Below, one piece after another: positions 10,901 through 22,255 of a DNA stretch of 64,000 nucleotides. The translations under genes and the position numbers were made by a program. The stretch comes from Peromyscus leucopus (taxonomy: Eukaryota > Chordata > Mammalia > Rodentia > Cricetidae). The notes beneath the pieces were generated by a model that was not told the origin of the DNA, ran no database searches, and worked only from the letters and a program-made list of their open reading frames with translations. Every line of letters starts with the position of its first letter. Position 1 is the stretch's first letter. The stretch is from contig NC_051065.1 in assembly GCF_004664715.2 (NCBI RefSeq), positions 149,626,826-149,690,825 on the forward strand. Direction: 5' to 3'.

Positions 10901-11138
10901 TGCCCAAGTGGACAGGCCTGTTCTAGATGGGAGCTTCACTCTTACCCTTCCAAATCTAGCTGAGCCAAGGCCCCTGAGATGACAAGCAGGCCAATGGGAA
11001 CAGTATCTCAAGCCAGTGCCATGCTCAAGAGAAAGCCCAATTCCCCAGTGTAAGGTCCAGCCAGCTGCTGGCGGTCTGAGTTCCAGTGGATACAACTAAA
11101 GCCGCAGGGTCCTTCCGTCTTCTCCCCTGAAGAAACCC

Positions 11139-11851
11139 TTACTTCTTCCTTAGAGCTAATGCAACTCCAACGGCCACCGCTAGGATGGCTACCGCAGCGG
11201 CCCCCCCAAACAGCAGTACGGCCTTGCCCTCAGCGCCCACGGCACCCCTGGCTGCCCCGGCAGCAGTGGCCTCCCCGGTGTGGCTCTCTTTCCTGCTCCC
11301 GGCCCCCTCCGCGCTCGGCTGGACCGCCCGCTCCGCCCCCTCCAAGGCAGCAGGTCTGGCGGCTGCCGCCTCCAGCTCCTCCTCGCCAAACTCCACAAAC
11401 ACTGATGGAGTGGGGCTGCCTTTCTCGACCCTCACTTCGGTGGCTTCCTTGGTGGCGATCTGTGGCAGCAAGGGGCGGCGGCGGCGCCCGGGAACGCCTC
11501 CTCCGGTACCTCCTCCTTCTCCACGTGCACAATGTCGGAGTTAGAGGAGTTGTTCTCACTCTTCTCCCCCGCCCCGCTGCTGTCCAAGCTTTTCACTTCC
11601 TCAGGATCCATGGCGATCTGCTGCCAGGACTCAGGCCCAAGGGAGACTGGGAGGCTTTCTGTGTGCCAACTCTGGCTAGCAGACAGTGAGACAGGTAGGC
11701 TCTCAGACTGCCAAGAGGTTGTCACCGTTGGGGACTCCGGGGGACTGACTTGTCCGGAGTTGTCACTGGGCAGGATATAAATGTCATTACTGTCTTCTGC
11801 GATGATTCCAGGGTATTCTTCTTCCTCAGACTCAAGACTAAAGACAGTGCC
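11139..11851 (-). CDS. Bcl2l13: Bcl2l13 terminal coding exon, with apparent frameshift
   Basis: Last coding exon of Bcl-rambo, a tail-anchored mitochondrial outer-membrane BCL2-family protein. After acceptor TTTCTAG it reads GTVFSLESEEEEYPG (end of BH2), then two SW(Q/H)(S/T)ESLPVSL repeats, then SWQQI with Trp273 and Ile276 matching the known LC3-interacting WxxI motif, then KSENNSSNSDIVHVEKEEVPEEAFPG. The frame from the exon start stops at 11432. The rest of the family protein continues in another frame from about 11472: LLPQIATKEATEVRVEKGSP..., ending in the C-terminal anchor LLFGGAAAVAILAVAVGVAL and ALRKK, stop TAA at 11139-11141. One missing base in the G run 11472-11475 (plus strand) explains it. 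With one base added the whole protein is 434 residues, the length I recall for mouse. Read literally, the product is 336 residues with no anchor. Sequencing or assembly error in this GC-rich tract is the likeliest cause. Confidence 0.93.
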
Positions 11852-12952
11852 CTAGAAAAGAGGAGGATCCACAAACAGACTCATTAATATTAAAAACTCT
11901 CAACCTAGGAAAAACAACTCGAACTCAAAAGAGCGTCACCTGCCTCTGCCTCCCAAGTGCTGGGATTAAAGACATGGGCCACCACTGCCTGGCTATAAGG
12001 AAGAATCTCTTGACAGTCCTGCTGCATCATGTACAGCCAGTTAACTCAAAACAGCAAGAAATGCAAACAAGGTCTGTCAGTCACTCAGTGAGCACAGAAC
12101 CACTGTCATGGACCAAGTGCTAGTGAGAGTCAGAGGAGAATGGGTCTCGGGCTGTGAGAAGGCAGGGTGAGGGCAGAAAAATCCTGCAGTTCTGGCAGCG
12201 CAGGCCACCAGGAAGATGCCATCCAGCCAGAGCACAGAGCTAGAAAAGGGGGAGGCAGGGCTGGCAAACTGCTCCCTCTGTACTGTGTCCCTGAGGAACA
12301 GAAAGTCCAGTCATGGCTGGCAGACTAGAGACAGGGGTGTGATTCCATAGCTAATGGTTAGTCAATGCAATCTCCTAAGGTGAAAAGTATAACCAGAGCT
12401 CTGCTTTAAACCTTACCCTGGGCCAGCTACATGGCTGAGCAAAGTAAAGGTGCTTGCTGCAAAGTCCCATGACCTGAGTTCAATCCCCAGAGCCTACATG
12501 GTAGAAGGAGAGAACTAACTCTTGCAAGTTATTCCTTACTCCATGCACATACACACAATAAGTAAATAAATATACATTTTGAAACTGATGACATAACACT
12601 TACACTGTCTTTAGTGGGGTGCAGTGGTGTATGTGTGAAACATCAGCTCTCCAAGAAACTGAGTTAAAGAATCACTAAGTCCAGAAGCTCAGGCCAGCCT
12701 GAGAACATAGCAAGACCCAGTCACAAGCAAAGCAAGCCAACTTATCTGGATGCTGTGCCATGATGAAGAGACACTAGAGATACAGGAGCTCGTGCCTCTC
12801 CTTCAGGGATCAATAAAGACCAGCAGTGTGGGTCTTCATCCATGGTCAGCACAACTTGCCTAGCAGATGCTATTTTACAGACTGAGGTAAGAAAACTTTC
12901 AGGTCTGTGTTCACACAGGCTGGGCAAACCCAGGGATTAAGACATAGTAAGA

Positions 12953-13146
12953 GGGCTGGAGAGATGACTCAGAGGTTAAGAGTACTGGCTGCTCTTCCAG
13001 AGGTCCTGAGTTCAATTCCCAGCAACCACATGGTGGCTCACAACCATCTGTAATGAGATCTGGTGCCCTCTTCTGGCCTGCAGGGACACATGCAAGCAGA
13101 ACACTGTATACATAATAAATAAATAAATAAATCTTTAAAAAAAAAA
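12953..13146 (+). mobile_element. B2 SINE, near full length
   Basis: Starts GGGCTGGAGAGATGACTCAG (pol III box A region), continues GAGTTCAATTCCCAGCAACC and ATCTGGTGCCCTCTTCTGGC, and ends with (AATA)n and an A-tail. Flanked by the near-perfect duplication ACATAGTAAGA / ACATGGTAAGA. Confidence 0.95.
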
Positions 13147-13664
13147 CATGGTAAGATAGGCAGGAAGAGAACCAATCGGTTGCAATGTTGCAGAGATCCA
13201 GGGACATGTCACAAAAAAAGCTAGCCAAAACTCAAATGCAGCAGAAAGTCTGACTAGAATATACAAGTGAATGAACTAACAGCCACTTTATGATGACTAC
13301 AGTTCACAGTCATCTGGACTACAATCATTTTCTTCTAACAAACAAAAGTTTGCACACCACGGATCCATTAGACCAGGGACTCCTCAATCAGCCCCACCAA
13401 AAAGGAAAACCAGACATACACATGAACAAATCACATGACTTGACATTCTACCACCCACTTCTAGCTCAGCCCTTGAAGCCCCCGCCTCCACAGGGAGATA
13501 CCTGTGAATTTGGAATAAGCAGAGGAGAAATGTGCAGTCTTCAAAACAAAATTTCTTGGAAAATGAATCTCTTGGAAAATGGATGCCTTGCCTACCCTTC
13601 AGACTTCAATTGCTTCATAAATAAAATGGGAATGACAGCCAAGGCAGCTTTGAGACTAAGTATA

Positions 13665-13805
13665 AAAGCCAGGCGTGGTGGCACACACCCCTTTAATCCC
13701 AGCACTCAGGAGGCAGAGGTGGGCTCTATGAATGTGAGAACAGCCTGGTCTACAGAGTGAATAGGCCAGCCAGGGTTCCATAGTGAGACCCTGTCTCCAC
13801 AAAGA
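13665..13805 (+). mobile_element. B1 SINE
   Basis: AAGCCAGGCGTGGTGGCACA, TTTAATCCCAGCACTCAGGA, ending GACCCTGTCTCCACAAAG. Confidence 0.9.
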
Positions 13806-14925
13806 CCAGAAATCTGACGTTACATTAGGAGGGCGGTGAGACGGCACTGTGGACAGAGCCATTAGTGCGCAGGCCTGCTAACCAAAGGAGAGAACCTTTC
13901 TTGGTTCTTGAGTCCCACATGCGAGCTGTGGCATGTGCATGCCTGCACACATGAGGCTTATATGTGCATCCACACAAAATTTTTAAAAATTACAATGGTA
14001 TATAAATAAGTATACAATATATTTATATAGTATTTATATAATGTATTCTAGCATGGTATATTAATATACACTACACAATTATATATTATAACAGGACACA
14101 ATACTATACGGGGACACTGGAAGGGCCTATACCTATAGGCTTGGAAGGGAAAGGAGGTTATCATGGCACACCTAAGACCTCTGACTCGAGAGGCTAAAGA
14201 AGTCATGTGATCTGGGAGGCATCGTGAGAATTTCTCTCTCAAAAACAAACCCAACAATAATGATGATAAAAGGGGGAGGTACGTCTAAGCCTCCAAGCTT
14301 CTGAGGATGAGCCTCACCTTTAGAAGGTTCCTTTGGGTCTAAACTGCTGGAGGTACCCAGAAGAGAAGTATTAAGTGAGAAAGAGAAGGCAGGAGAAGTG
14401 AGGAGACAGGGAGCACACTCAGAACAGGAAGTTGTTGGTTCAGTTCAGAAAGAAAGGAGACAAAGACCTTTACTAGCTGCTGTGATCAGTATAGGACATG
14501 GAAACTAAGCAAGGGGCTGGAGAAGATAAGTTTAGTAGTTAAGGGCACTGGCTGCTCTTCCAGAGGTCCTCAGTTCAATTCCTAGCACCCACATGGCAGC
14601 TCACAACTGTCTGTATCTCCAGTTCCAGGGGATCTGACACCTTCACACAGACATACATGCAGGTAAAACACCAATGCACATAAAATAAAAATAAATTTTT
14701 AAAAAGATTCAAAAACAAAAAAACCATACAGTCCATCCTATTTAATTATTAAAAAGTCAAGTCTGATATATAAGAAGCCCATATTGTACAGCATACATAT
14801 GCTATACAAAACTACAGTATTATTGAGCAAATTAAAGCTGTTTAACTAAATGAAGGGCTAGATAGTATGTTCATAGGCTGAACACTGAAGGTTGTTTAAA
14901 AATGTTAGGCTGTTCTTTCTGCCCC

Positions 14926-14948
14926 AACACACACACACACACACACAC

Positions 14949-15006
<58 letters not shown>
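14926..15006 (+). repeat. compound (CA)n(GA)n microsatellite
   Basis: About 35 bases of CA repeats (one CACCACAC interruption) followed by about 48 bases of GA repeats. Confidence 0.95.
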
Positions 15007-15009
<3 letters not shown>

Positions 15010-15059
15010 CCCTGCCAGTTTTGATTCCCCAATAAACGTTTTTTTTCTACCCACAAAAA

Positions 15060-15101
15060 ATAAATAAACAAACAAACAAACAAACAAACAAACAAACAAA
15101 G
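15060..15101 (+). repeat. (AAAC)n tetranucleotide repeat
   Basis: About ten copies of CAAA/AAAC, lying between the CA/GA array and a B2 SINE at 15114-15285. Confidence 0.9.
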
Positions 15102-15113
15102 ATGTTAATTATG

Positions 15114-15285
15114 GGCTGGAGAGATGGCTCAGTGGTTAAGAGCACCAACTGCTCTTGCAGAGGTCCTGAGTTCAATTCCCAGCAACCACTTGTAATAAGA
15201 TCTGGTGCCCTCTTCTGGCCTGCAGGGACATATGCAGGTGGAATACACATAATAAATAAATAAATCTTTAAAAAAAAAAAAAAAA
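15114..15285 (+). mobile_element. B2 SINE
   Basis: GGGCTGGAGAGATGGCTCAG to an (AATA)n plus A-run tail. It carries a short internal deletion: CAACCACTTGTAATAAGATC lacks the usual GGTGGCTCACAACCATC block. Confidence 0.93.
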
Positions 15286-16082
15286 GTTAATTATTTCCCA
15301 GCCTGGCATGGTGGGCCGTGATGGAGCACACCTTTAATACCAGCATTCAGAAGACAGAGACAAGTGGATCTCTAAGTTCAAGGCCAGCCTGATGTACAAA
15401 GCAAGTTCTAGAACAGCCAGGGCTATACTGAGAAATCCTGTCTCGAAAATTAGTAAAATAAACATGTTAATTATTCCCCCAATGAAGCTATTATTATAAT
15501 GTAATTTCAAACAGACAATCCCACCAGGCTTTTTCTTACAGAAATTGACAGCCTGACTCTGAAATTTATGCTGTAAGAGATTAAGACTCACTAGGGCCAG
15601 GCATGGTGGTGCCCCTTTAATCCCAGTACCCAAGAGGCAAAGCCAGGAGGGTCTTTGTGAGTTTGTGAGTCGACATAGCAAGTTCCAGGAGAGTCAGGGC
15701 TATCGAGAGACCCTGTCTGGAAACCACCACAGCTCATTAGGAAGGTGCACTACTGCATGAGGACAGGTCCCCAGCTCAGGCCCGCCCCTGGCACACCCCT
15801 GGGCACACCTTCTCCCTCTCTGAGTGAACTATTGCTATTACAAATCCCGGGACTCTGGTCCAAAAGTTGTTCTAGGAAAAAAGCTGAAAATCTCAGTGGG
15901 AGCTCCCCATCCTCTTGTCTGTACCTGTAACACAGCACTCACTAGAGGCTAGGAAATTTGAATTATGTGAAGGAATGAATGGGATGTCTGAATTCTGCAC
16001 ATCTCAAACAAAGGCAAGGCATATGGAAATACTATCTAAACTGGTATTCTTTTAATGTTTCTAATTCATTTAAAAACATCTT

Positions 16083-16200
16083 GCAAGGCGGCGGCCAGGC
16101 GGATCTCTGTGAGTTCGAGGCCAGCCTGGTCTACAGAGTGAGATCCAGGATAGGCTCCAAAGCTACACAGAGAAACCCTGTCTCGAAGAACCGAAAGAAA
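16083..16200 (+). mobile_element. B1 SINE, 5'-truncated
   Basis: Begins inside B1 at GGCCAGGCGGATCTCTGTGA and runs to CCCTGTCTCGAAGAACC. It faces a reversed B1 160 bp downstream. Confidence 0.9.
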
Positions 16201-16360
16201 AGTCTTATCGCAGTGTGTATACGTGTGTGCATCCATGTGCCTGCACGTGTGCACAAATGAGCCTTCACATGGCACCGTCACATCAAACTCAAGTCATCAA
16301 TCAAGCTTGACAGCGAACGCTTTTCCCCGCTGAGCCTTCTCGTTAGTTTTTAATTCTTTT

Positions 16361-16517
16361 TTTTTTTTTTGGTTTTTCGAGACAGGGTTTCTCTGTGTAG
16401 CTTTGCGCCTTTCCTGGGACTCACTTGGTAGCCCAGGCTGGCCTCGAACTCACAGAGATCCGCCTGGCTCTGCCTCCCGAGTGCTGGGATTAAAGGCGTG
16501 CGCCACCACCGCCCGGC
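16361..16517 (-). mobile_element. B1 SINE, full length and little diverged
   Basis: Reversed: T-run, TTTTTCGAGACAGGGTTTCT, ... AGTGCTGGGATTAAAGGCGT, GCGCCACCACCGCCCGGC. Flanked by a duplication of TAGTTTTTAATTCTTTT (16344-16360 and 16518-16534). The GCGCCTTTCCTGGGACTCACTT variant is the cricetid-type B1. Confidence 0.96.
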
Positions 16518-17329
16518 TAGTTTTTAATTCTTTTTTAAGAATCCAGATTCATATTGGCTTATAAATTCATAAAACATAAAGTTCATCATTTTAAGTATAC
16601 AGTTCAGTGGATTCTAATATATTCACAATGCTGTATAACCTCACCAGCATTTACGATAATTGTAAAGAGTTCCTCTTTTCTTCTTAAACAAGACTGCTAT
16701 GCAGGTATTCAAATAACCAGTTTGCTTATAATTAGGTTGAACATAAAGAACAGGGACAACTAAGTTCCTGGAAATCTGCAGTGATAACTTTTTGCAGTGC
16801 TAAAGATAGAATTTTTTAGCTGTGATGAGTATGGAACCTAGGACCTCATAGAGCTAGAGCTGCATGCACCTCAGACCAAAGAGTGTTATCATTTAGCTTC
16901 AAAACATGCCTGCCCTTAGTGCCATTCCTCATATGGATCCTTTTCCCAACTCCAAACCCTGCTTGACCAAAAGAGGCTCCTCCAGACGCACTCCTGTGGG
17001 AACTCTTTCAGACTCATTATGCGTCCATTAGCATGGTGGTAATGTAAAACCAAGCAACAATTCCCAACCTTCATCAATAATGAATGTTACAAAAAGCTCT
17101 TCACAACCAAGAAAGCTGCCATCAGTGGCAGAACTCACGGCATGACGGGCAGCCAGAAGGGAACTGCTGAAGAGGCACAAGTCTACTTCATCTCTTGCTG
17201 CCCCTTAATTACAACACGTATCTCAATGTATTCCCAAGTGGGTATCTCTTCTGTTCGGTTTTGCTATTGCTTTTGAGACAAGGTCTCGTGGCCCAGGCCA
17301 GCTGTGAACTCAGTATGTAGCTGAGAGGG

Positions 17330-17529
17330 ATGGAAAGATGGCTCCGTGGTTAGAGTACTTGCTGCTCTTCCAGTAGACCAGGGGCCAATCCCCAGTACCC
17401 ACATGGCAGTTCAAAACCAACTATAGTTACAGAGGATCCTACACCTTCTTCTGGCCTTCTCAAACACTGGGCATACACATATATGTAGGCAAAATAGCCA
17501 TACACATAGAAACTAAATATGTAGCAAAG
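17330..17529 (+). mobile_element. B2-family SINE abutting the mys insertion
   Basis: GGATGGAAAGATGGCTCCGT through CACCTTCTTCTGGCC and a diverged tail. The mys LTR begins a few bases after its 3' end. Confidence 0.75.
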
Positions 17530-17535
17530 AATGGC

Positions 17536-17877
17536 TGCTGTGGATATTGTTCTATATAAATAAAACACTGATGGCCAATGACCAGGCAGGAGGTAGGTGG
17601 GACAAGGAGAGAGGAGAATTCTGGGAAGCGGAAGGCTGGGGGAGAGACACTGCAGCCACCGCCAGGAGAAGAGCATGTAGAGACGCGGTAAGCCACCAGC
17701 CACGTGGCAAGCTATAGATTTATAAAAATGGGTTAATTTAAGATAAAAGAACAGTTAGCAAGAAGCCTGCCACGGCCATACAGTTTATAAGTGATATAAG
17801 CTTCTGAGTGATTATTTTATAAGTGGATTGTGGGACTGCGGGGCTTGGGGAACCTGGAGAGAAGCCCTCCGGCAACA
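17536..17877 (+). repeat. mys 5' LTR
   Basis: 342 bp, from TGCTGTGGATATTG to CCTCCGGCAACA. It starts with TG and ends with CA. Contains TATATAAATAAAAC near the start. Confidence 0.93.
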
Positions 17878-18349
17878 AATGGCGCCCAACGGCTCGAGTT
17901 TCCACCTTAAACCTGAGAATATTTAATAACCAATTCTAAACAGAGCCAAAACCAGGCTCCTGCTTCTTGTCTCATACGGGCAGCTAGATGTGGCAAAACG
18001 CAAGTTTGGACACTGGCGGGTTCCTGGCGGGTGCGTTTGACCGACAGTATGGCGGAAATGAGGCATCTGCCAGCGGCAAATTAAGCTGTGTGGTAGATTT
18101 AGTCTTTACTAGTATTTAAAAAAAAAAAAAAAAGAGGTTTCTGGGCTACACGCTGCTTTGATAAAAGCTTAGACCCACTATTTCTGAGACTTGATGACTC
18201 CCACAGCTGGCAGAAAACGTACCACTGCCATGTTGGAAAGCTGAAGTGGGCGGAGCCAGCAGCCACAGCGCCGTTTCGGGCTTACAATGGTACAGTTTAA
18301 AGCAATAGGCTCAAGGCTCAAGGTAATATAAAACATAAGCCACATAAAG

Positions 18350-18640
18350 ATGGCTACCACACAGAGAATCTGGATTATGTTCTCTTTGATATTCATAACT
18401 AAAGAAAAACATTTGATTACAAAAGCTGTTGAGTTATGCCAAAATGTATATTTTAAAGGTACCTTGACTTCAAAATTTGGATATAAGGATATGTTACTTT
18501 GGAAAAGAGGTTCTGCTTTTGTTTCTACAGAAAGCCAGAGGCTGTGGACTTGTTCCAGATTAAGATACATCAGGTTTCACCAGCCAAGACCCCCTGAAAG
18601 GACTCCGATGACACCATGGCCCAGATGATCCAACATCCAG
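18350..18640 (+). pseudogene. possible pol (integrase C-terminal) remnant in mys
   Basis: An open stretch includes GTLTSKFGYKDMLLWKRGSA, whose spacing and LLW-RG pattern resemble the C-terminal DNA-binding part of betaretrovirus-type integrases. No zinc-binding or DDE catalytic region is visible upstream, and a second short frame (18616-18864) overlaps its end. It is a relic, described only. Confidence is low because the match is short and made from memory. Confidence 0.35.
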
Positions 18641-20025
18641 ATCGGTTTCAAGGCAACTGGTTCACACAATACAGCCTCACGGACTACCCCATAGGTCTAA
18701 AATTTTCTTTGCGTCCCCATAAGATACAGCGCCCCCCTCCAGCAGGAAGTAGTAAGAGATGCTACGCCCAAATTCCCAAATATACCAAGCTGGCTTTAGA
18801 GGTGGAATTGGCTCACTCCCCCTCTAAACCCAGACATATTGCTTTAAAAAAAAAAAATGGTTAAGGGATTCTTGTGTCCCAAATCAGAAGAGCCTCTGGT
18901 GTGGGACAGAGAAAAACCAATATTTTTATTTAAAACAGGTTGATTATAAATGTGATCTCTTTCTAAAAAAGAAAAGGGGATATGATATATAGGAGGATAT
19001 GGAGATGATAAGATAAAAGGGTAGATTAATGAACCTACTTTTAAAGAACAACTTGTTTAAAATGTTTTACATTGGTATAGATTTTAGTTTATGTTTAAAA
19101 TGTTTTACATTGGTAAAAAATTTTAGTTTATTAATACAAACTTAAAGTTAATTTTGTTATACTGTATATATATATTTCTATTCTTGTTTGAGGTATTATG
19201 TTTAACTCATTTAAAATTGTAATGGATGATTAAAAATAGATTAATAATCAGTCATCTATGATAATCATATTTGTAGCCATGTTAGTTAAGTCTTCTAGGT
19301 ATACATAGATATATTTCAGATAGATAGGTAATCTTCAAACACTTCATAGACCTAGAGAATATGGCATTTAAATAACTTAAAATTCTGTTGATGTGAGACA
19401 CAATTGCTCCTGGCTGCACCAATTGATCCCGAGAGAATGTTGGGCTTCTAAGACATTTCCATTTGGAAGTTTGTCTTTTTGGCACAAAATGGCCTACTGG
19501 GCAAAGAACTGCCCTTGCCTTGACGGCTGACAGTACAAATGCAATGCTGTCCTTTCTAGACAAGCGGGACACAAGGAAAGCGACCACTGTACTCTGCCAA
19601 GACAGGGTAAGATGGTCTCTCAGAATTCCTGCTTCTGAAAATGGTCTGTCAGATACTCTAGGCCTGTAGCCAATTTGAATGCACCAACAATGCTGAGAAA
19701 CATCAGGTGACTGTCCAGGCTGCCAGCTGTCTTGGTCTACTCTTGCAAGATTCCCGAAGTTGCTTGCATCCGTCTACCATTTCTCAGGTACCATTATGTT
19801 CCTTCTCAGGTCTTTGATGTGGTTGAAAACTAGATAGTTGTAATTTCCTCAGTTATGATAAAAGATAAGTTAGATATAAAACCTTAAACTCACAAATATA
19901 AGATAGATAGGACATCTTCTTTAATATTGTAACTGTAATTCATGCTCGATAATTGTTTTGTTATATGTAATTTTACCATGTTAAAGTTAAAACCTTCCTT
20001 TTTAAAAAAAAGAAAAAAGGGGAAG

Positions 20026-20368
20026 TACTGTGGATATTGTTCTATATAAATAAAACACTGATGGCCAATGACCAGGCAGGAGGTAGGTGGGACAAGGAGA
20101 GAGGAGAATTCTGGGAAGCGGAAGGCTGGGGGAGAGACACTGCAGCCACCGCCAGGAGAAGAGCATGTAGAGACGCCGGTAAGCCACCAGCCACGTGGCA
20201 AGCTATAGATTTATAAAAATGGGTTAATTTAAGATAAAAGAACAGTTAGCAAGAAGCCTGCCACGGCCATACAGTTTATAAGTGATATAAGCGTCTGAGT
20301 GATTATTTTATAAGTGGATTGTGGGACTGCGGGGCTTGGGGAACCTGGAGAGAAGCCCTCCAGCAACA
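20026..20368 (+). repeat. mys 3' LTR
   Basis: 343 bp, TACTGTGGATATTG to CCTCCAGCAACA. Relative to the 5' LTR it has A for G at position 2, an additional C in GACGCCGGT, G for T in AGCGTCTG, and A for G in CCAGCAACA. Confidence 0.93.
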
Positions 20369-20939
20369 AATGGCCTTTTATTTATTTATCTATTTGTTTA
20401 TTTTTGGTGGCAGTGTCTATGTGACACGAGGTGACCTCAGACTCAGAGATCCATCTGTCTCTGCCTCCCAAGTGCTGGAATTCAAAGCATGCACCACCAC
20501 AAAACTAATGTTTTTACGTTTATTTATGTCGTGTGTATAGGTGGGAGGCATCTATGTCGTGGGGCATGTGTGACGTCATAGGATAACCTGCATGCGTGCA
20601 GGAGACAGCTCTCCTTGCACATGTGAGTTCCAGGGACTGAACTCGGGTCACCGGCCACAGCACTTTCACCTACTGAACCACCTCTCTGGCCCTCGACTCC
20701 TGAGCCTCCCTCCTCTGTCTCCGAGAGCAGGAAATACAGACTTGTGCCACAAAATCTGGCTCTGCTTTGTTTTTCATTGTTGTTGTTTTTAAGACAGAGA
20801 TTTGCTACTAGGCCATTTGCTAAATGGCCTAGAACACATAGTCCAGGCTGACCCCTAACTTGTGATCCTCCTACCTCAGCCTCCTGAGTGTTGGGATTAT
20901 AGGTATTGCACCATCTCCCACCTAAATGTATCTTTTTCC

Positions 20940-21075
20940 TTTTCTTTGAGACAGTCCCACAATGTAGCCCTGGCTGGCCTGGAACTGGCTATGCAGACCA
21001 GGCTGGCTTTGAACTCACAGAGATCTGCCTGCTCTGCCTCCCAAGTGTTGGGACTAAAGGTGTAAAATGCCAGGC
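20940..21075 (-). mobile_element. B1 SINE
   Basis: Reversed: GAGACAGTCCCACAATGTAG, CAGGCTGGCTTTGAACTCAC, AAGTGTTGGGACTAAAGG. Confidence 0.85.
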
Positions 21076-22255
21076 ACAGCTTCTAAAGGTATCATACTAT
21101 ATCTAAACACAAGTTCATCTTTCTCTGAATATTTTCTGCTATTATTCTAATAAACATAATCACTATTTTCTTAAAAATTTTTTAGACTTATTTATTAATT
21201 TGGTGTGCACACCAGGGCATGTGCATGGAGCACAGAGGACAGTTTGCTGGAGTTGGTTCTCTCCTTCCACTGTGTGGCTTCTAGGGATGGAACTCAGGTC
21301 ATCAGGCTTTGTAGCAAGTGCCCTTAATGGCCGAGCCATGTGGGGGCCCCTAACCGCTTCTCTCTCGACAGAAATAATGCGATGACTCCTGCTGCCTATC
21401 AAGTGGTCTGGAAATGAAAGGTGTCATCTTGCCAGGTGTGGTGGCATCAGGCCATCCCAGCCCCGATCTAAGGCAGGAGGATTACGAGTTTAAGAATAGC
21501 TAGTTGTCTTTTGAAACGCCTGTCTCCAAAAAGAAAGGGTTGTGAGCGTGCTGGGGATATGAAATAGGGAGCAGTGATGGGAGCTTTGCTACTCACAGAG
21601 GTCCTGAGGTTCATGCCTGGTGCCACCAAACAAAAAAAAAGGAAAGATGCTAATCAATGGAAAGTAAATGTCATGTCTGCCTGGGTATCATTTTGTCAGC
21701 TCATAACTAATATATTAGCCATCACTGCTATCTTTCTAACAAAGACCACAGTTCTCTCGGGAAATCAGTTCAACTCCCTGCCTCCATTACAACCCCTCTA
21801 CAGTCCATCAATATCCCTGAGCAGAAAACCTGACTCTAACGTATTATCTAGCCATCAGATAAAGGCTCAGTTCAAGTAGAGTACTGCTAATTATCTGACT
21901 CCGCCAGCTAAAAAGCCAAGAGGGCAAGGCCATACAATATTTAGAAGACACATTATCCTTCCCGAGCACAGCTGTGCTTTACTCTCAAACAAAATATAAA
22001 GTTTTTAAAGGCACAGTACTATTAAATGAAGTAAACCAATATTTCCTCCTATTCTTAGGGGTATTTTTTTTTTCTTTTGAAGCACTAAGGAGGGAACCCA
22101 AGGTCTTATGCATGTCAACCAAGCACTCTGTCCTTAAACTGCATCCCATTTTTCTTACCCATGTTCTAGGTGCTCTATGAGAAGCAACTCCACACTCAGT
22201 CTCCTATGCTAAACTCCCAAGCCTTGCTGCCCAGGGATTTAAGAAAATAAACTCT

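Larger units (their letters stand above)
5138..11138 (-). other. Region between the convergent genes; Bcl2l13 3' UTR and possible intergenic DNA
   Basis: About 6 kb with no coding exon. How much is Bcl2l13 3' UTR depends on which AATAAA is used on the minus strand (candidates at 9501-9506 and 5427-5432). Repeats seen: reversed B1 (5668-5815), B4-like (5820-5990), GT microsatellite (7639-7674), hAT MITE (8032-8233), B1-like (8701-8790), reversed B1 (10255-10392) and a MER5-like element (10712-10900). The stretches 6000-7600 and 8840-10200 look largely single copy. Confidence 0.6.
17530..20374 (+). mobile_element. mys-like LTR retroelement with both LTRs and target-site duplication
   Basis: A complete LTR element at 17536-20368 (2833 bp). 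The 5' LTR is 17536-17877 and the 3' LTR is 20026-20368. The two differ by three substitutions and a 1-base indel. Both are flanked by AATGGC (17530-17535 and 20369-20374), the 6-bp duplication expected of class II ERVs. After the 5' LTR comes TGGCGCCCAACG, matching the first 12 bases of a lysine-tRNA primer site. Before the 3' LTR is a polypurine tract (AAAAAAGGGGAAG). Size, LTR length and duplication fit the published description of mys from Peromyscus as I recall it (about 2.8 kb, 343-bp LTR). Only short open frames remain inside, so it is non-autonomous. Confidence 0.93.

Noticed and set aside
11159..11689. 176-codon plus-strand frame, Pro/Arg-rich
   Set aside because: Antisense shadow of the GC-rich last exon of Bcl2l13.
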